A stretch of 59,201 bases of DNA from Opitutaceae bacterium (GCA_019455245.1 JACFMR010000023.1:1-59201); one strand, 5' to 3'. Positions 40,311-48,814 are shown, counted from the first letter of the stretch. Made by a program: numbers and translations. Notes: generated from the sequence alone by a model not told the origin.

Positions 40311-40952
40311 ATGACTCCTGCCCGTCTCGTCCTCGTCGAAGATCATGCCATGATGCGCCAAATGCTCCGCGCCTTCATCGGTGAACAATCCGGCCTGCAA
40401 TTGGTGGCCGACTGCACTTCGATCGGCGAGGGTGCCGAGATTATCAAACGGGAAGATCCCGACCTGGTCATCTTGGACTGCAGACTGCCTGACGGCTCAG
40501 GGCTGGATTTGGTGCGACAACTGAAACCGGAGACCCCCCGGCTCAAATGGCTGGTGCTGTCGGGCACCGAAAACGGACGTCTGGTGAATGAGTCCGTCAC
40601 TTTGGGGGTGCAGGGCTTTGTGCATAAGAGCACCGAGCTGAACACGTTGAGCACTGCCATCAGCAGCATCCTGAGCGGCGCGCATTATTATTGTTCGAAG
40701 AGTTCCCAGCTGCTGGTGGACACCTTGTTGGCCGAGAGGCAGCTTGGCTTGCTGGGCCTGACCGGTCGCGAAATCGAAATCCTGCGCAGTTTCGCCCGCG
40801 GGCAAAACCTCAAGACCACGGCCGCGCAGCTCGGCATCAGTGTGAAAACCGCGCAAAATCACCTGACCAGCCTGAAGGACAAACTCGGTCTGTATGAACC
40901 GGCCGAACTTGTTCACTACGCCATCCAGCGCGGCTTGGTCGGGCCCAATTGA
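40311..40952 (+). CDS. NarL/LuxR-family response regulator
   Basis: This 213-residue regulator has an N-terminal receiver (LVLVEDHAMMRQMLRAF with the acidic pair, LVILDCRLPDGSGLDLV with the phospho-acceptor Asp, GFVHKSTELNTL with the conserved Lys) and a C-terminal LuxR-type helix-turn-helix (LTGREIEILRSFARGQNLKT, ISVKTAQNHLTSLKDKLG). It should bind DNA when phosphorylated. The cognate kinase is not adjacent. It is divergent from a PEP-CTERM gene and may control it; that is inference. Its stop abuts that of the convergent lytic transglycosylase gene. Confidence 0.92.
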   Translation: MTPARLVLVEDHAMMRQMLRAFIGEQSGLQLVADCTSIGEGAEIIKREDPDLVILDCRLPDGSGLDLVRQLKPETPRLKWLVLSGTENGRLVNESVTLGVQGFVHKSTELNTLSTAISSILSGAHYYCSKSSQLLVDTLLAERQLGLLGLTGREIEILRSFARGQNLKTTAAQLGISVKTAQNHLTSLKDKLGLYEPAELVHYAIQRGLVGPN

Positions 40953-41915
40953 TCACAAGCCGCTGACGCGTGCGGGTGTGACCAACGTTTCCCATGGGGT
41001 CCCCGTTCGCGTCTCGATGGTCGCGAGCACCTTGGGCACATACATCTGCGTTTCGGCGGGCAGGTGGGCGGCAATGCCGGCAAAGGTTTCTGCGCCGTGT
41101 TGTTCAAGGGTGCGTCGCACGCGGCCCGGGCCGGCGTTGTAGGCGGCGAGCGCCAGCGGCCAGTCGCCGAAACGGTCGTGCATCTGCCGCAGGTAACGCG
41201 CGGCGGCTTGGGCGGATTTGGCCGGGTCGGTGCGCTCGTCGGGGAAAAATGTGCGCAGGCCGAGCTCGCGCGCGGTGGCGGGCATGAGTTGAAACAGCCC
41301 CCGGGCCCCGGCGGGACTGCGCGCGACGGGGTTGAAGGTCGATTCCACCTCGGCCAGCCAGACCAGCTCGGCCGGCACGCCTTCCGCGGCAAACACGGCC
41401 TGCAAACCGGGCACCAACCGCTCCGCGCGCGTCGGCACCGGCCGGGCGTGCAGGCGTTCGCGCCAGAGATCGAGATGCGGCACCACCTCGACCGGCGCGA
41501 TCGGCTCCGGAGGCAGAGGAGTCACGGCGGCCTGTTGCGAGGCCTCGATGTAGTCGAGACGTTCCTCCAGCCAGTCCGCATACTCGTAACCGCCCTCAAA
41601 AGCCTGCAGCGCCAGCAGTGCGGCGCGCGCCTCCGGTTCGTAATCCGCCAGTTCGGCCAGCGATTCGCCTTCCAACGCCGTTTGCAGGCGGGCGGCAAAG
41701 GCGTCCCATTGCTCCCGGGTGGGAAACGCAAACCGCTCCTTGAGCTCCGCCGGCGCGAACAGCTCGAAAAGCACCCGCCCGGTGTCGTAAAGATCGTCGA
41801 GTGAGACCTGTGGGGCTGCTTCCTCGGCCGCGGCTGCCGGCGACGGCTCCTCCTGGCCGCAGACGGGAATCGTCACGGCCAGCCACAGGATGATGCGGGA
41901 GAAGAATCGGGACAT
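40953..41915 (-). CDS. Lytic transglycosylase (SLT-domain) exported protein
   Basis: This 320-residue protein has a signal peptide ([17 protein letters not shown]) and a C-terminal SLT domain. The catalytic Glu is in [17 protein letters not shown], followed by [38 protein letters not shown] and [13 protein letters not shown]. These enzymes cleave peptidoglycan with 1,6-anhydromuramic acid formation. The N-terminal half is helical with no assigned domain. A start 48 codons upstream is possible but would precede the signal peptide. Confidence 0.9.
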   Translation of the reverse strand: MSRFFSRIILWLAVTIPVCGQEEPSPAAAAEEAAPQVSLDDLYDTGRVLFELFAPAELKERFAFPTREQWDAFAARLQTALEGESLAELADYEPEARAALLALQAFEGGYEYADWLEERLDYIEASQQAAVTPLPPEPIAPVEVVPHLDLWRERLHARPVPTRAERLVPGLQAVFAAEGVPAELVWLAEVESTFNPVARSPAGARGLFQLMPATARELGLRTFFPDERTDPAKSAQAAARYLRQMHDRFGDWPLALAAYNAGPGRVRRTLEQHGAETFAGIAAHLPAETQMYVPKVLATIETRTGTPWETLVTPARVSGL

Positions 41916-42045
41916 GGTTGCGGTTGACCGCGGAAATTGGCCCGGGTTGCCGCCAACCGCGAGCCTCAGCCCGGGGAATCCGCATTTGACCCGCCACGCG
42001 TGCGGCTTACTTAGAACCCTTCTCTTCCGCCTTTGCCGCTCCGGG

Positions 42046-42169
42046 CTTCGGCGCGACAAGCCATGAACCGGGTCTATATCAAAACCTCCCGCCTATGCCG
42101 CACGACTTCCGCCGTGCCGCTTCGGCGCGGCAAGACGGCGTAGTATGAACCGCGTCTATATCAAAACCT
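42046..42169 (+). repeat. miaB: Tandem duplication of the miaB start region
   Basis: ATGAACCGGGTCTATATC and the following AAAACCT (42063-42087) recur with one change at 42145-42169, the real miaB start. The preceding CTTCGGCGCGACAAG also recurs (42120-42134). The first copy is followed by an unrelated sequence and soon loses the MiaB frame. Confidence 0.85.
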
Positions 42170-43515
42170 ACGGGTGCCAGATGAACGAGCGCGACAGCGA
42201 GGCCGTCGCGGCGATGCTGCGCGCCCGGGGTTACCGCATCGTCAACGACGAGCACGCCTGCGACATCATGCTGCTCAACACCTGCAGCGTGCGCGATGCG
42301 GCGGAGCAGAAGGCCATCGGCAAGGCCGGTTATCTTTCCGCGCGCAAGAAGAAGCAGCCCGACTTCGTCCTCGGCATCCTCGGCTGCATGGCGCAGAACC
42401 GCGGTGCGGCGCTGCTCGACCAATTGCCCGACGTCGACCTGATCGTTGGCACCCAGAAATTTCACCAGGTGCCGGACTACCTCGACAATCTGCGCGCCGC
42501 GCGTGACGCCGGCGTGCCGATCGGCAGCTCCATCGTCGACATCGCCGAGGAGGCCGGTTCGCAGAACACCATCCGCGACCACCTCGAGGCCGACACCCCG
42601 CAGGTCAGCGCCTTCGTCTCGATCCAGCAGGGCTGCAACATGTCGTGCCACTTCTGCATCGTGCCGAAGACGCGCGGCGACGAACGCTCGCGGCCGATGG
42701 AGGACATCGTGCGCGAGTGCGAACAGCTTGCCGCCAAGGGCGTGCGCGAGATCACGTTGCTCGGCCAGATCGTGACCAGCTACGGCCGGCGCGACTACAC
42801 GCACACCGACGGCATTTCGCCGTTTGTGCAGCTGATCGAAAAGGTGCACGCGATCGACGGCATCGAGCGCATCCGCTTCACCTCGCCGCATCCGCGCGGA
42901 TTCAAGCAGGACTTGGTCGAGGCCTACGGTCGCCTGCCCAAGCTCTGCGAATACGTGCACCTGCCGATGCAGAGCGGCAGCGACCGCATCCTCCGCGCGA
43001 TGAACCGGCCCTACTCGCGCGAACGCTACCGGGAGATCGTGGACGCCCTGCGCGCCGTGCGACCCGACATGTATTTCTCGACCGACATCATCGTCGGCTA
43101 CCCCGGCGAGACGGAGGAGGAGTTTGAGCAGACGCGCGAGCTGTTCGAGGCTTGCAACTACGACATGGCCTACATCTTCAAATACTCCATCCGCAGCGGC
43201 ACCGTGGCCGCCGAGCTGGCGGACCAAGTTTCCGAGGAGGAAAAGGAGCGGCGCAACCAGGTGCTGCTCGACATCCTGCGGTGCAACTCCGAGCGCCGCA
43301 CCGCGGCCCTGATCGGCACGGTGGAAGAGGTGCTGGTCGAGGGGCCGGACAAGACCGGCGAGCGCTTCACCGGCCGCACGCGCGGCAACCGCGTGTGCGT
43401 CTTCGAAGCCAGCCCGCGCCTCGTCGGCCAGCTGGTGCCGCTCAAGATCGAGCGCGCCAGCGTGAGCACACTCTACGGCTCGCTGGTGCTGAACGGGGTA
43501 CCTGACATCGAGTGA
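42145..43515 (+). CDS. miaB: tRNA-2-methylthio-N6-dimethylallyladenosine synthase
   Basis: MiaB is a radical SAM methylthiotransferase that acts on i6A37 of tRNA. The 456-residue protein has the N-terminal UPF0004 domain with its three cluster Cys (YGCQMNERDSE, LLNTCSVRDAAEQKA, GILGCMAQNRG), the radical SAM motif CNMSCHFCIVPKTRG, ITLLGQIVTSYGRRDY and the C-terminal TRAM domain (EVLVEGPDKTGERFTGRTR). Length is normal. An imperfect second copy of the start region lies just upstream. The last gene-proximal bases lead into the repeat-flanked four-helix-bundle gene. Confidence 0.97.
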   Translation: MNRVYIKTYGCQMNERDSEAVAAMLRARGYRIVNDEHACDIMLLNTCSVRDAAEQKAIGKAGYLSARKKKQPDFVLGILGCMAQNRGAALLDQLPDVDLIVGTQKFHQVPDYLDNLRAARDAGVPIGSSIVDIAEEAGSQNTIRDHLEADTPQVSAFVSIQQGCNMSCHFCIVPKTRGDERSRPMEDIVRECEQLAAKGVREITLLGQIVTSYGRRDYTHTDGISPFVQLIEKVHAIDGIERIRFTSPHPRGFKQDLVEAYGRLPKLCEYVHLPMQSGSDRILRAMNRPYSRERYREIVDALRAVRPDMYFSTDIIVGYPGETEEEFEQTRELFEACNYDMAYIFKYSIRSGTVAAELADQVSEEEKERRNQVLLDILRCNSERRTAALIGTVEEVLVEGPDKTGERFTGRTRGNRVCVFEASPRLVGQLVPLKIERASVSTLYGSLVLNGVPDIE

Positions 43516-43520
43516 CCTTT

Positions 43521-44004
43521 CTCTTATCCTCTTAATCTTTATCGTTATCGTAATCCCCCGTCTGATCATGACCGACCAATTCAATCACGAACGCCTCAAG
43601 GTCTATCAGGAGGCCCTTCGGTTCGTGACGTGGGTCGGCCCCATTATCGAGGATCTTCCGGCCAAACTCGCCGCCCGGGATCAACTGGATCGGGCGTCAA
43701 CGAGCATCGTGCTGAATCTGGCGGAAGGAAACGGCAAGCGTTCTTACCCCGACCGGTGTCGATACTTTGACATTGCCAGAGGGTCTGTCGTCGAGTGCGC
43801 CGCCTGTTTGGATGTGCTGGGGCGCAGAGGCAAGTTGAACGCCGAAACCGTTGCGGCGGGCAAAGCCATTCTGCTGGAAGTCGTCGCGATGACCGCCGGC
43901 TTGATCGCCCGATTTTCTGACGCAGTCCATGAAGAGCAGGCGCCTTTTGAAGATGGCATTCTCGATGTGGATCAAGATAAGGATAAAGATTAAGATAACG
44001 ATTC
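43521..44004. mobile_element. Inverted-repeat element carrying a four-helix-bundle gene (IVS-like)
   Basis: The left arm 43531-43555 (CTTAATCTTTATCGTTATC and on) and the right arm 43970-43994 are complementary at 22 of 25 positions, and the similarity extends a little outward. They enclose one complete small gene whose last seven codons and stop lie in the right arm. The architecture is that of the intervening sequences of bacterial 23S rRNA, where a stem-forming insert encodes a four-helix-bundle protein, but here the element lies between protein genes. Mobility is inferred from the matching empty copies elsewhere in the window. Confidence 0.7.
43568..43993 (+). CDS. Four-helix-bundle protein (23S rRNA IVS-protein/Avd-like family)
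   Basis: This 141-residue helical protein matches the four-helix-bundle family of 23S rRNA intervening-sequence proteins and the Avd proteins of diversity-generating retroelements. Recognisable parts are FNHERLKVYQEALRFV, LAARDQLDRASTSIVLNLAE, GNGKRSYPDRCRYFDIARGS and VVECAACLDVL. The family forms basic pentameric barrels that may bind nucleic acid. The tail DQDKDKD is encoded by the right arm of the surrounding inverted repeat. No reverse transcriptase or variable repeat is near, so a retroelement Avd role is unlikely. It lies between miaB and a membrane-protein gene. Confidence 0.92.
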   Translation: MTDQFNHERLKVYQEALRFVTWVGPIIEDLPAKLAARDQLDRASTSIVLNLAEGNGKRSYPDRCRYFDIARGSVVECAACLDVLGRRGKLNAETVAAGKAILLEVVAMTAGLIARFSDAVHEEQAPFEDGILDVDQDKDKD

Positions 44005-44005
44005 T

Positions 44006-44545
44006 ATGAGCCTCACCCTTGCCACGCTTTTGCCGGGATTGCTGCTGCTGCTGATCGGCGTGGCGCTGGTCAGCGGCCACCCGGTGGTCCGCGCCTCGCT
44101 GCTGCAGCTGCCTCGCTCCACGGCCGCCACGTTCGTGTTCTTCACGGCCGGCAGCGCGTGGTTTCTCTATCGCGTCTGGCACCTCTCCCCCGCCGATTTC
44201 GGCAACTACCGCACGCCGCTTTTCATCGCCTTCGCCGCCATCGCGCTGCTCGCGTTCAAATACGTGCCGGACTTTCTCGCGGTGCGCGGACTCGCCATTC
44301 TGATGCTGCTGGCCGCCACGCCGTTGCTCGACGCGGCGTTCATGGAATACGAGCACCCGCAGCGCCTGCTGATGGTCGGGCTCGTCTATGTCGGCATTGC
44401 CCTGGCGATTTATTTGGGCGCCGCGCCCTACCGGCTGCGGGATTTCTTCGGCTGGCTGTTCCGCACGCCCGGCCGCAGCCGCGTGCTGGGCGCCTGCCTG
44501 CTGGGCTACGGCGTGCTGCTCGCCATCACCGCGTTCACCTACTGA
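44006..44545 (+). CDS. Small polytopic membrane protein of unknown function
   Basis: This 179-residue protein has about five hydrophobic helices (TLATLLPGLLLLLIGVALVSG, PLFIAFAAIALLAFKYV, FLAVRGLAILMLLAATPLLD, LLMVGLVYVGIALAIYLG, VLGACLLGYGVLLAITAF). No family was recognised. The ATG lies 12 bases after the four-helix-bundle stop, in the outer edge of the repeat, and the stop is six bases before gmk. Before the repeat arrived, it may have followed miaB in one operon with gmk. Confidence 0.75.
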   Translation: MSLTLATLLPGLLLLLIGVALVSGHPVVRASLLQLPRSTAATFVFFTAGSAWFLYRVWHLSPADFGNYRTPLFIAFAAIALLAFKYVPDFLAVRGLAILMLLAATPLLDAAFMEYEHPQRLLMVGLVYVGIALAIYLGAAPYRLRDFFGWLFRTPGRSRVLGACLLGYGVLLAITAFTY

Positions 44546-44551
44546 TCCGTC

Positions 44552-45151
44552 ATGACCGCACGCCCGATCCCGCTGTTTGTGGTTATCGCCGGTCCCGCCG
44601 GCTCCGGCAAAAGCACGCTGTGCGAACGGCTCGTCGGCGCGGGGCTGGATTTCTCCCGCGTCATCACCACCACCACCCGCACCCCGCGGCCGGGCGAGAC
44701 CGACGGCGTGCATTATCACTTTCTGAGCCCGGCGGAATTCGACGCGCGGCTCGCCCGCGACGAGTTTCTCGAGTGGGCCTGGGTGCACGGCGACCGGCGC
44801 TACGGCACGCTGGCCGCCTCGGTGCTCGAACCCTTGGAGCGCGGCGAGAGCCTGGTGGCCAATGTCGACGTGCAGGGCGTGGCCAGCATGCGCGCGGCCT
44901 GCGCGCGCTTTCCGCTGCTGGCCCGAAGCCTCGTGACCGTCTTTATCAACGTGAGCCGCGACCAGCTGCAGCGCCGCATTCGCGAGCGCGGCACTGACGA
45001 CGAAGCCGAGATCGCCCGGCGCATGGCCACCGCGGAAAAGGAGCTGCTGGAGGCGTCCAAGTTCGAATTTCGCATCGACAGTGGCACCCGCGAGGAGGAC
45101 TTCGCCGCACTGTTGCAGATCATCGAGCGGGCGCGGCGGCCCGACCGGTAA
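44552..45151 (+). CDS. gmk: Guanylate kinase
   Basis: Gmk phosphorylates GMP to GDP. The 199-residue protein shows the P-loop VVIAGPAGSGKSTLCERLV, the GMP-binding segment TTTTRTPRPGETDGVHYHFLS, FLEWAWVHGDRRYGT, and LVANVDVQGVASMRA. The lid region (RRIRERGTDDEAEIARRMATA) and the C-terminal helix are typical. Length is normal. It is six bases after the small membrane-protein gene, so it is probably co-transcribed with it. Confidence 0.96.
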   Translation: MTARPIPLFVVIAGPAGSGKSTLCERLVGAGLDFSRVITTTTRTPRPGETDGVHYHFLSPAEFDARLARDEFLEWAWVHGDRRYGTLAASVLEPLERGESLVANVDVQGVASMRAACARFPLLARSLVTVFINVSRDQLQRRIRERGTDDEAEIARRMATAEKELLEASKFEFRIDSGTREEDFAALLQIIERARRPDR

Positions 45152-45262
45152 ACAGGTCACGCGCGTTGACCGCAACGTGCGTTAGTTTTGTCACCGCCAA
45201 GGCAACGTCTTGGGGGCAACCGTATCACCGGGTTGGCGCGGCTGCTTCCGCCACGCGGCTGT

Positions 45263-46015
45263 TCAACGCAGCGCCAACCGGCGGTTCCGGTATTCCGCAC
45301 TGGACCGCAGGGCGTCGCGCAGCCGTGTTTCGGACCAGTGCTGCGTGAGCAGCAGCCGGCGGTAATTGGCCAGACCCTGCGGATCCGGGTCGCGGCCCAA
45401 GACCTCGCGATACGCGCGGCCGATGATCCGGTCGACCGTGGTGAGGCGGTATTCGTCGCTGCGCAGCAGGTGGTCGCGCACCATCTTTTCGGTCCAGCCT
45501 TGGTCGAGCATCAACCCGCGAAAGTAGGCCAACCCGTCGGGATCGGCTGGCCGGTCGAGCACATCAAGATAGGCCCGCCGGATCACGGTTTCCACCGGAG
45601 GACCGGGCCGCGCCGCCACCGGCCGGCGTTCCCCGACGACCGTCAGCGAAGAAATCCGATCATTCCACGCCACCGCGATGTCGGGCATGTAACGGTGGGC
45701 GAAATTGCGCACGTCGTCGGTCACGCGGATCACCTGGCCGTCGAAATCGAAATCGTCGTAGAGCAGGATGCCGGCGCCGCCCTCAATGCGGACCGACGAC
45801 ACGCGGTCGTTGACGCGCTTGCCGTTGCTGAACCGCGCCTGCCGCAGGTCGGGCAGCCGCTCACCGGGATACAGCACGAGCGAACCGCCGCGGAAGTTGG
45901 CGTCCTCATACAGCACCACGCGCGGGCCGCCGAAGCGGCCGGGGTAGCTGTCCTGTCCGGCCGTGAGCGTGATGGTCAGACCAAGGAAACCCAGGAGCAG
46001 GGTGGTTGTTTTCAT
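45263..46015 (-). CDS. Exported beta/gamma-crystallin + DUF4214 protein
   Basis: This 250-residue protein has a signal peptide (TTLLLGFLGLTITLTAGQ). It is followed by a beta/gamma-crystallin-type segment (RVVLYEDANFRGGSLVLYPG, RVSSVRIEGGAGILLYDDFD, DGQVIRV) that may bind calcium. The C-terminal half has two DUF4214-like units (IRRAYLDVLDRPADPDGLAY and IGRAYREVLGRDPDPQGLAN), a module often found in surface-layer or secreted proteins. The combination is unusual; no function can be given. It converges with gmk. Confidence 0.8.
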   Translation of the reverse strand: MKTTTLLLGFLGLTITLTAGQDSYPGRFGGPRVVLYEDANFRGGSLVLYPGERLPDLRQARFSNGKRVNDRVSSVRIEGGAGILLYDDFDFDGQVIRVTDDVRNFAHRYMPDIAVAWNDRISSLTVVGERRPVAARPGPPVETVIRRAYLDVLDRPADPDGLAYFRGLMLDQGWTEKMVRDHLLRSDEYRLTTVDRIIGRAYREVLGRDPDPQGLANYRRLLLTQHWSETRLRDALRSSAEYRNRRLALR

Positions 46016-46133
46016 GCCCTTGGGACGAACGGCCGGACGGTTTTATTCAAAAATCCGGTGCGATCGGCTGCACCGGTCGCGGTCACATACCAATCGCTCG
46101 TAGTGTATGGATTACTGAAAAGAATGGTCAGAG

Positions 46134-46197
46134 GTAGGGCGCGACCGTCGGGCGCGCCGTCATGTCACTCGCGGGCGGCCCGGCGGTCCGCCCCTAC
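46134..46197. repeat. REPIN-like paired palindromes
   Basis: GTAGGGCGCGACCGTCGGG leads into a first hairpin, and GGGCGGCCCGGCGGTCC with CGCCCCTAC forms the second, in the opposite orientation. It lies between the crystallin/DUF4214 gene and nadB; the flanks hold no gene. The neighbouring ACCAATCGCTCGTAG recurs near 59108. Confidence 0.78.
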
Positions 46198-46240
46198 CGG
46201 CGCTGTCGCGCCAAAGTCCAATCTGATAGGGCTTATGGTA

Positions 46241-47797
46241 TCACTCGCCGTCCACCACGTAATGGCAACCCTTGCTCACGGGATTGAGCGAGGCGGCGTG
46301 CACGACCAACAGCGCGGTCTGCACCGCGTTGCGCAGCTCGATCAGTTCGCGGGTCACGCGGCAGTCGCGATAGAAGCTTTGGATTTCCTCGCGCAATTCG
46401 AGCAGGATGCGCCGGGCACGGGTGAGCCGCTTGGGCGAGCGCATGATGCCGGCGTAGTTCCACATCGTGCTGCGCAGCAGCTGCAGGTCCTGCCGGATCA
46501 GCGTGGGGTCGGCCTCGCGGGCCGCCGCCTGCCACAGGCGCGGCTGGGGCAGCCGGAATCCGCCGGCCTTGATGTCCGCGCCGTCGGCCAACGCGGTGAA
46601 TTTCGCGCTGGTGAGGCACTCCAGCAGCGAGGTGCTCGCCAGCCGGTTGGCGCCGTGCAGGCCGGTACAGGCGGTTTCGCCGATGGCATTGAGGTGGCGC
46701 ACATTGGTGCGTCCCGCGAGATCGGTATGCACGCCGCCGCAGGAGAAGTGCGCGGCGGGCACGACGGGGATCCATTCACGGGTGACATCCACGCCGTGCT
46801 CGGCGCAGCGCGCCGCCACGGTCGGAAAACGCTCGCGGATGAAATCCGGCTTCATCGCCGACAGGTTGAGAAACACGCAGGGTTCGCCGCTGGCGGCGAG
46901 TTCTAGGTGGATCGCCCGTGCCACGATGTCGCGCGGCGCCAGCGAGCCGCGCGGATGAATCGCGTCCATGAAACGCTCGCCGCGGCTGTTGACCAGCACC
47001 GCGCCCTCGCCCCGCAGCGCTTCGGTGATGAGGAAGCGCGGCGCGTTCTTCTTGAAAAACACCGTGGGGTGGAACTGCACGTATTCGAGATCGATCAGGC
47101 GTGCGCCCACGCGGTAGCTCATCGCCATGCCGTGGCCCACGGAGCCGGGCTGGTTGGTGCTGTGCAGAAAAATCTGTCCGAGCCCGCCGCTGGCGAGGAC
47201 GGTTTTCTTCGCCACGACCGCGTGCACTTCGCCGGTGGCCGTGTCGAGCACGTAGGCGCCGAAGCAGGTCAGGGGGGCGTAGCGGTCCGCAACATCGTCG
47301 CTGTTGTGCGAAAGGGTCAGCAGGTCCACGGCCACCCAGCCGCTGCGGCGGGTGATGGCGGGGGTGCCGTCCACGCGCGCGGCCACGCTTTGCAGGATGG
47401 CGTGGCCGGTCAGATCCTTGGCGTGAATGATGCGGCGCGAGCTGTGGCCGCCCTCGCGGGCGAGTTCCAGTTCGCCGCGGGCATCGCGATCGAAGGCCAC
47501 GTCGAGTTCGTCGAGCAGCAGTTCCTGGACGGCGGCGGGACCCTCGCGTACGAGGTGCTCCACCGCGGCGGGATTGGCGGTGCCGTCGCTGGCCTCAACG
47601 ATGTCGTGCGCCAGTTGTTCGGGCGCCGGCGAGCGGTCGTAAATGATGCCGCCCTGCGCCCAGTCGCTGTTGGCCACCAGCGGACCTTCGAGCGACAGCA
47701 GTTCAACCTGCAGCCCCTGCCGCGCGGCCTGCAACGCGTAGGCCGAGCCGGCGAGTCCCGCGCCGATGACGAGGCAATCGGTGGTGATGGTTTTCAT
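46241..47797 (-). CDS. nadB: L-aspartate oxidase
   Basis: NadB is an FAD enzyme that oxidises L-aspartate to iminoaspartate, the first step of de novo NAD synthesis. The 518-residue protein has the dinucleotide motif CLVIGAGLAGSAYALQAARQ, DWAQGGIIYD, the active-site region YVQFHPTVFFKKNAPRFL, and ALRGEGAVLVNSRGERFMDA. HFSCGGVHTDLAGRTNV and HGANRLASTSLLECLTSAKF are also typical. It is the last gene of the run panB to nadB; a REPIN-like element lies in the 106-base gap from nadC. Confidence 0.97.
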   Translation of the reverse strand: MKTITTDCLVIGAGLAGSAYALQAARQGLQVELLSLEGPLVANSDWAQGGIIYDRSPAPEQLAHDIVEASDGTANPAAVEHLVREGPAAVQELLLDELDVAFDRDARGELELAREGGHSSRRIIHAKDLTGHAILQSVAARVDGTPAITRRSGWVAVDLLTLSHNSDDVADRYAPLTCFGAYVLDTATGEVHAVVAKKTVLASGGLGQIFLHSTNQPGSVGHGMAMSYRVGARLIDLEYVQFHPTVFFKKNAPRFLITEALRGEGAVLVNSRGERFMDAIHPRGSLAPRDIVARAIHLELAASGEPCVFLNLSAMKPDFIRERFPTVAARCAEHGVDVTREWIPVVPAAHFSCGGVHTDLAGRTNVRHLNAIGETACTGLHGANRLASTSLLECLTSAKFTALADGADIKAGGFRLPQPRLWQAAAREADPTLIRQDLQLLRSTMWNYAGIMRSPKRLTRARRILLELREEIQSFYRDCRVTRELIELRNAVQTALLVVHAASLNPVSKGCHYVVDGE

Positions 47798-47810
47798 GTC
47801 GTCGGCAAAA

Positions 47811-47884
47811 TGTAGGGCGGGGTCGCTGACCCCGCCGTGGCGGTTGCGACGCGGGAAGGCGGGATCAGGCGATCCCGCCCTACA
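47811..47884. repeat. REPIN-like paired palindromes between nadC and nadB
   Basis: The 74-base element runs TGTAGGGCGGGGTCGCTGA ... CAGGCGATCCCGCCCTACA, with two inverted hairpins. Its ends match those at 50887-50961, 55519-55635 and 58834-58837. It fills most of the space between two co-directional genes of one operon. Confidence 0.88.
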
Positions 47885-47903
47885 ATGAAATCCAATCCGG
47901 TCT

Positions 47904-48749
47904 TCATCGCTTGCGCTTGAGCGGAATCGTCAGGCTCAGGTCGACCGCGGTGGCGGAGTGGGTGAGGGCGCCGATGCTGATCACGTCCACGCCGGGCAGC
48001 GCGTAGTCGCGCAGGGTTTCGTACCGCACGCCGCCGGAAACCTCGACGGTGGCGGCGCCGCCGATGGCGGCCACGGCGGCCTGCACCTGTGCGGGGGTCA
48101 TGTTATCGAGCAAAATCACCCCGGCGCCGGCGCGCACGGCCTCCTTCACCTCGGTGAGCGTCTTCGCCTCGACCTCGATCTTGGCGCTGTGCGGCGCGGC
48201 TTCACGGCAGAGCTGCACGGCCTTGGTCAGCGAGCCGGCGGCGGCGATGTGGTTGTCCTTGATCAGTACGTGCTCACCGAGCGAGGCGCGGTGGTTCACG
48301 CAGCCGCCGGTGCGCACGGCGTATTTTTCCAACGCCCGCCAGCCGGGTGTGGTCTTGCGCGTGTCGACGACACGCACGCCGGTACCCTTGACCGCGTCGG
48401 CATAGCGCCGCGCCTGCGTGGCGATGCCGGAAAGGCGCTGGATGAAATTGAGCGCGGTGCGCTCGGCGGTGAGCAAAGCGGCGGTCGGACCGCTGACGCG
48501 CAGGACGACCGCGCCGGGCTTGAGCCGGTCGCCATCGCGGGCGGTCAGTGTGACCTTGAGCGCGGGATCGACGCGGGCGAAAACCCGCGCGGCGATTTCC
48601 ACGCCGCAGAGCACAAGATCCTGCTTGGCCTCGATGAAGGCGCGCGAGGTGTGCCTGGCCGGAAAGATCGCGCGGCTGGTGACATCCCCCAGGCCCGCAT
48701 CCTCCTCCAGGGCCAGGTCGATCAAATGGTCGGTGCGCGGAGTCAGCAT
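47904..48749 (-). CDS. nadC: Quinolinate phosphoribosyltransferase (decarboxylating)
   Basis: NadC joins quinolinate and PRPP to give nicotinate mononucleotide. Signatures in this 281-residue protein are ERTALNFIQRLSGIATQAR, VVDTRKTTPGWRALEKYA, RTGGCVNHRASLGEHVLIKD, EVEAKTLTEVKEAV and EVSGGVRYETLRDYALPGV. It stands between nadA and nadB, so the three de novo NAD enzymes are together. The 65-base gap from nadA contains a palindrome. Confidence 0.97.
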   Translation of the reverse strand: MLTPRTDHLIDLALEEDAGLGDVTSRAIFPARHTSRAFIEAKQDLVLCGVEIAARVFARVDPALKVTLTARDGDRLKPGAVVLRVSGPTAALLTAERTALNFIQRLSGIATQARRYADAVKGTGVRVVDTRKTTPGWRALEKYAVRTGGCVNHRASLGEHVLIKDNHIAAAGSLTKAVQLCREAAPHSAKIEVEAKTLTEVKEAVRAGAGVILLDNMTPAQVQAAVAAIGGAATVEVSGGVRYETLRDYALPGVDVISIGALTHSATAVDLSLTIPLKRKR

Positions 48750-48777
48750 AAGTGGTGTGGTCGCGGTCGTGGGGCCG

Positions 48778-48804
48778 AAGGTGTCACGTATTACGTGACA
48801 CCTT
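48778..48804. repeat. GTCAC-TATTA palindrome between nadA and nadC
   Basis: A perfect 12-bp stem (AAGGTGTCACGT) with an ATT loop, followed on the plus strand by a T-run. There is no plus-strand gene to end here, so it is read as a repeat; the core also occurs inside oleC at 14344-14365. Confidence 0.85.
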
Positions 48805-48814
48805 TTTTATCCCT

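Noticed and set aside
43568..43993. Diversity-generating retroelement built around an Avd-like protein
   Set aside because: The protein family fits, but no reverse transcriptase, template repeat or variable repeat was seen within several kilobases. The inverted-repeat arrangement fits an intervening-sequence-like unit better.
48778..48804. Intrinsic terminator between nadA and nadC
   Set aside because: The T-run is on the plus strand, where no gene ends. For the minus-strand operon the hairpin is not followed by a U-tract, and the same palindrome occurs inside a coding sequence.
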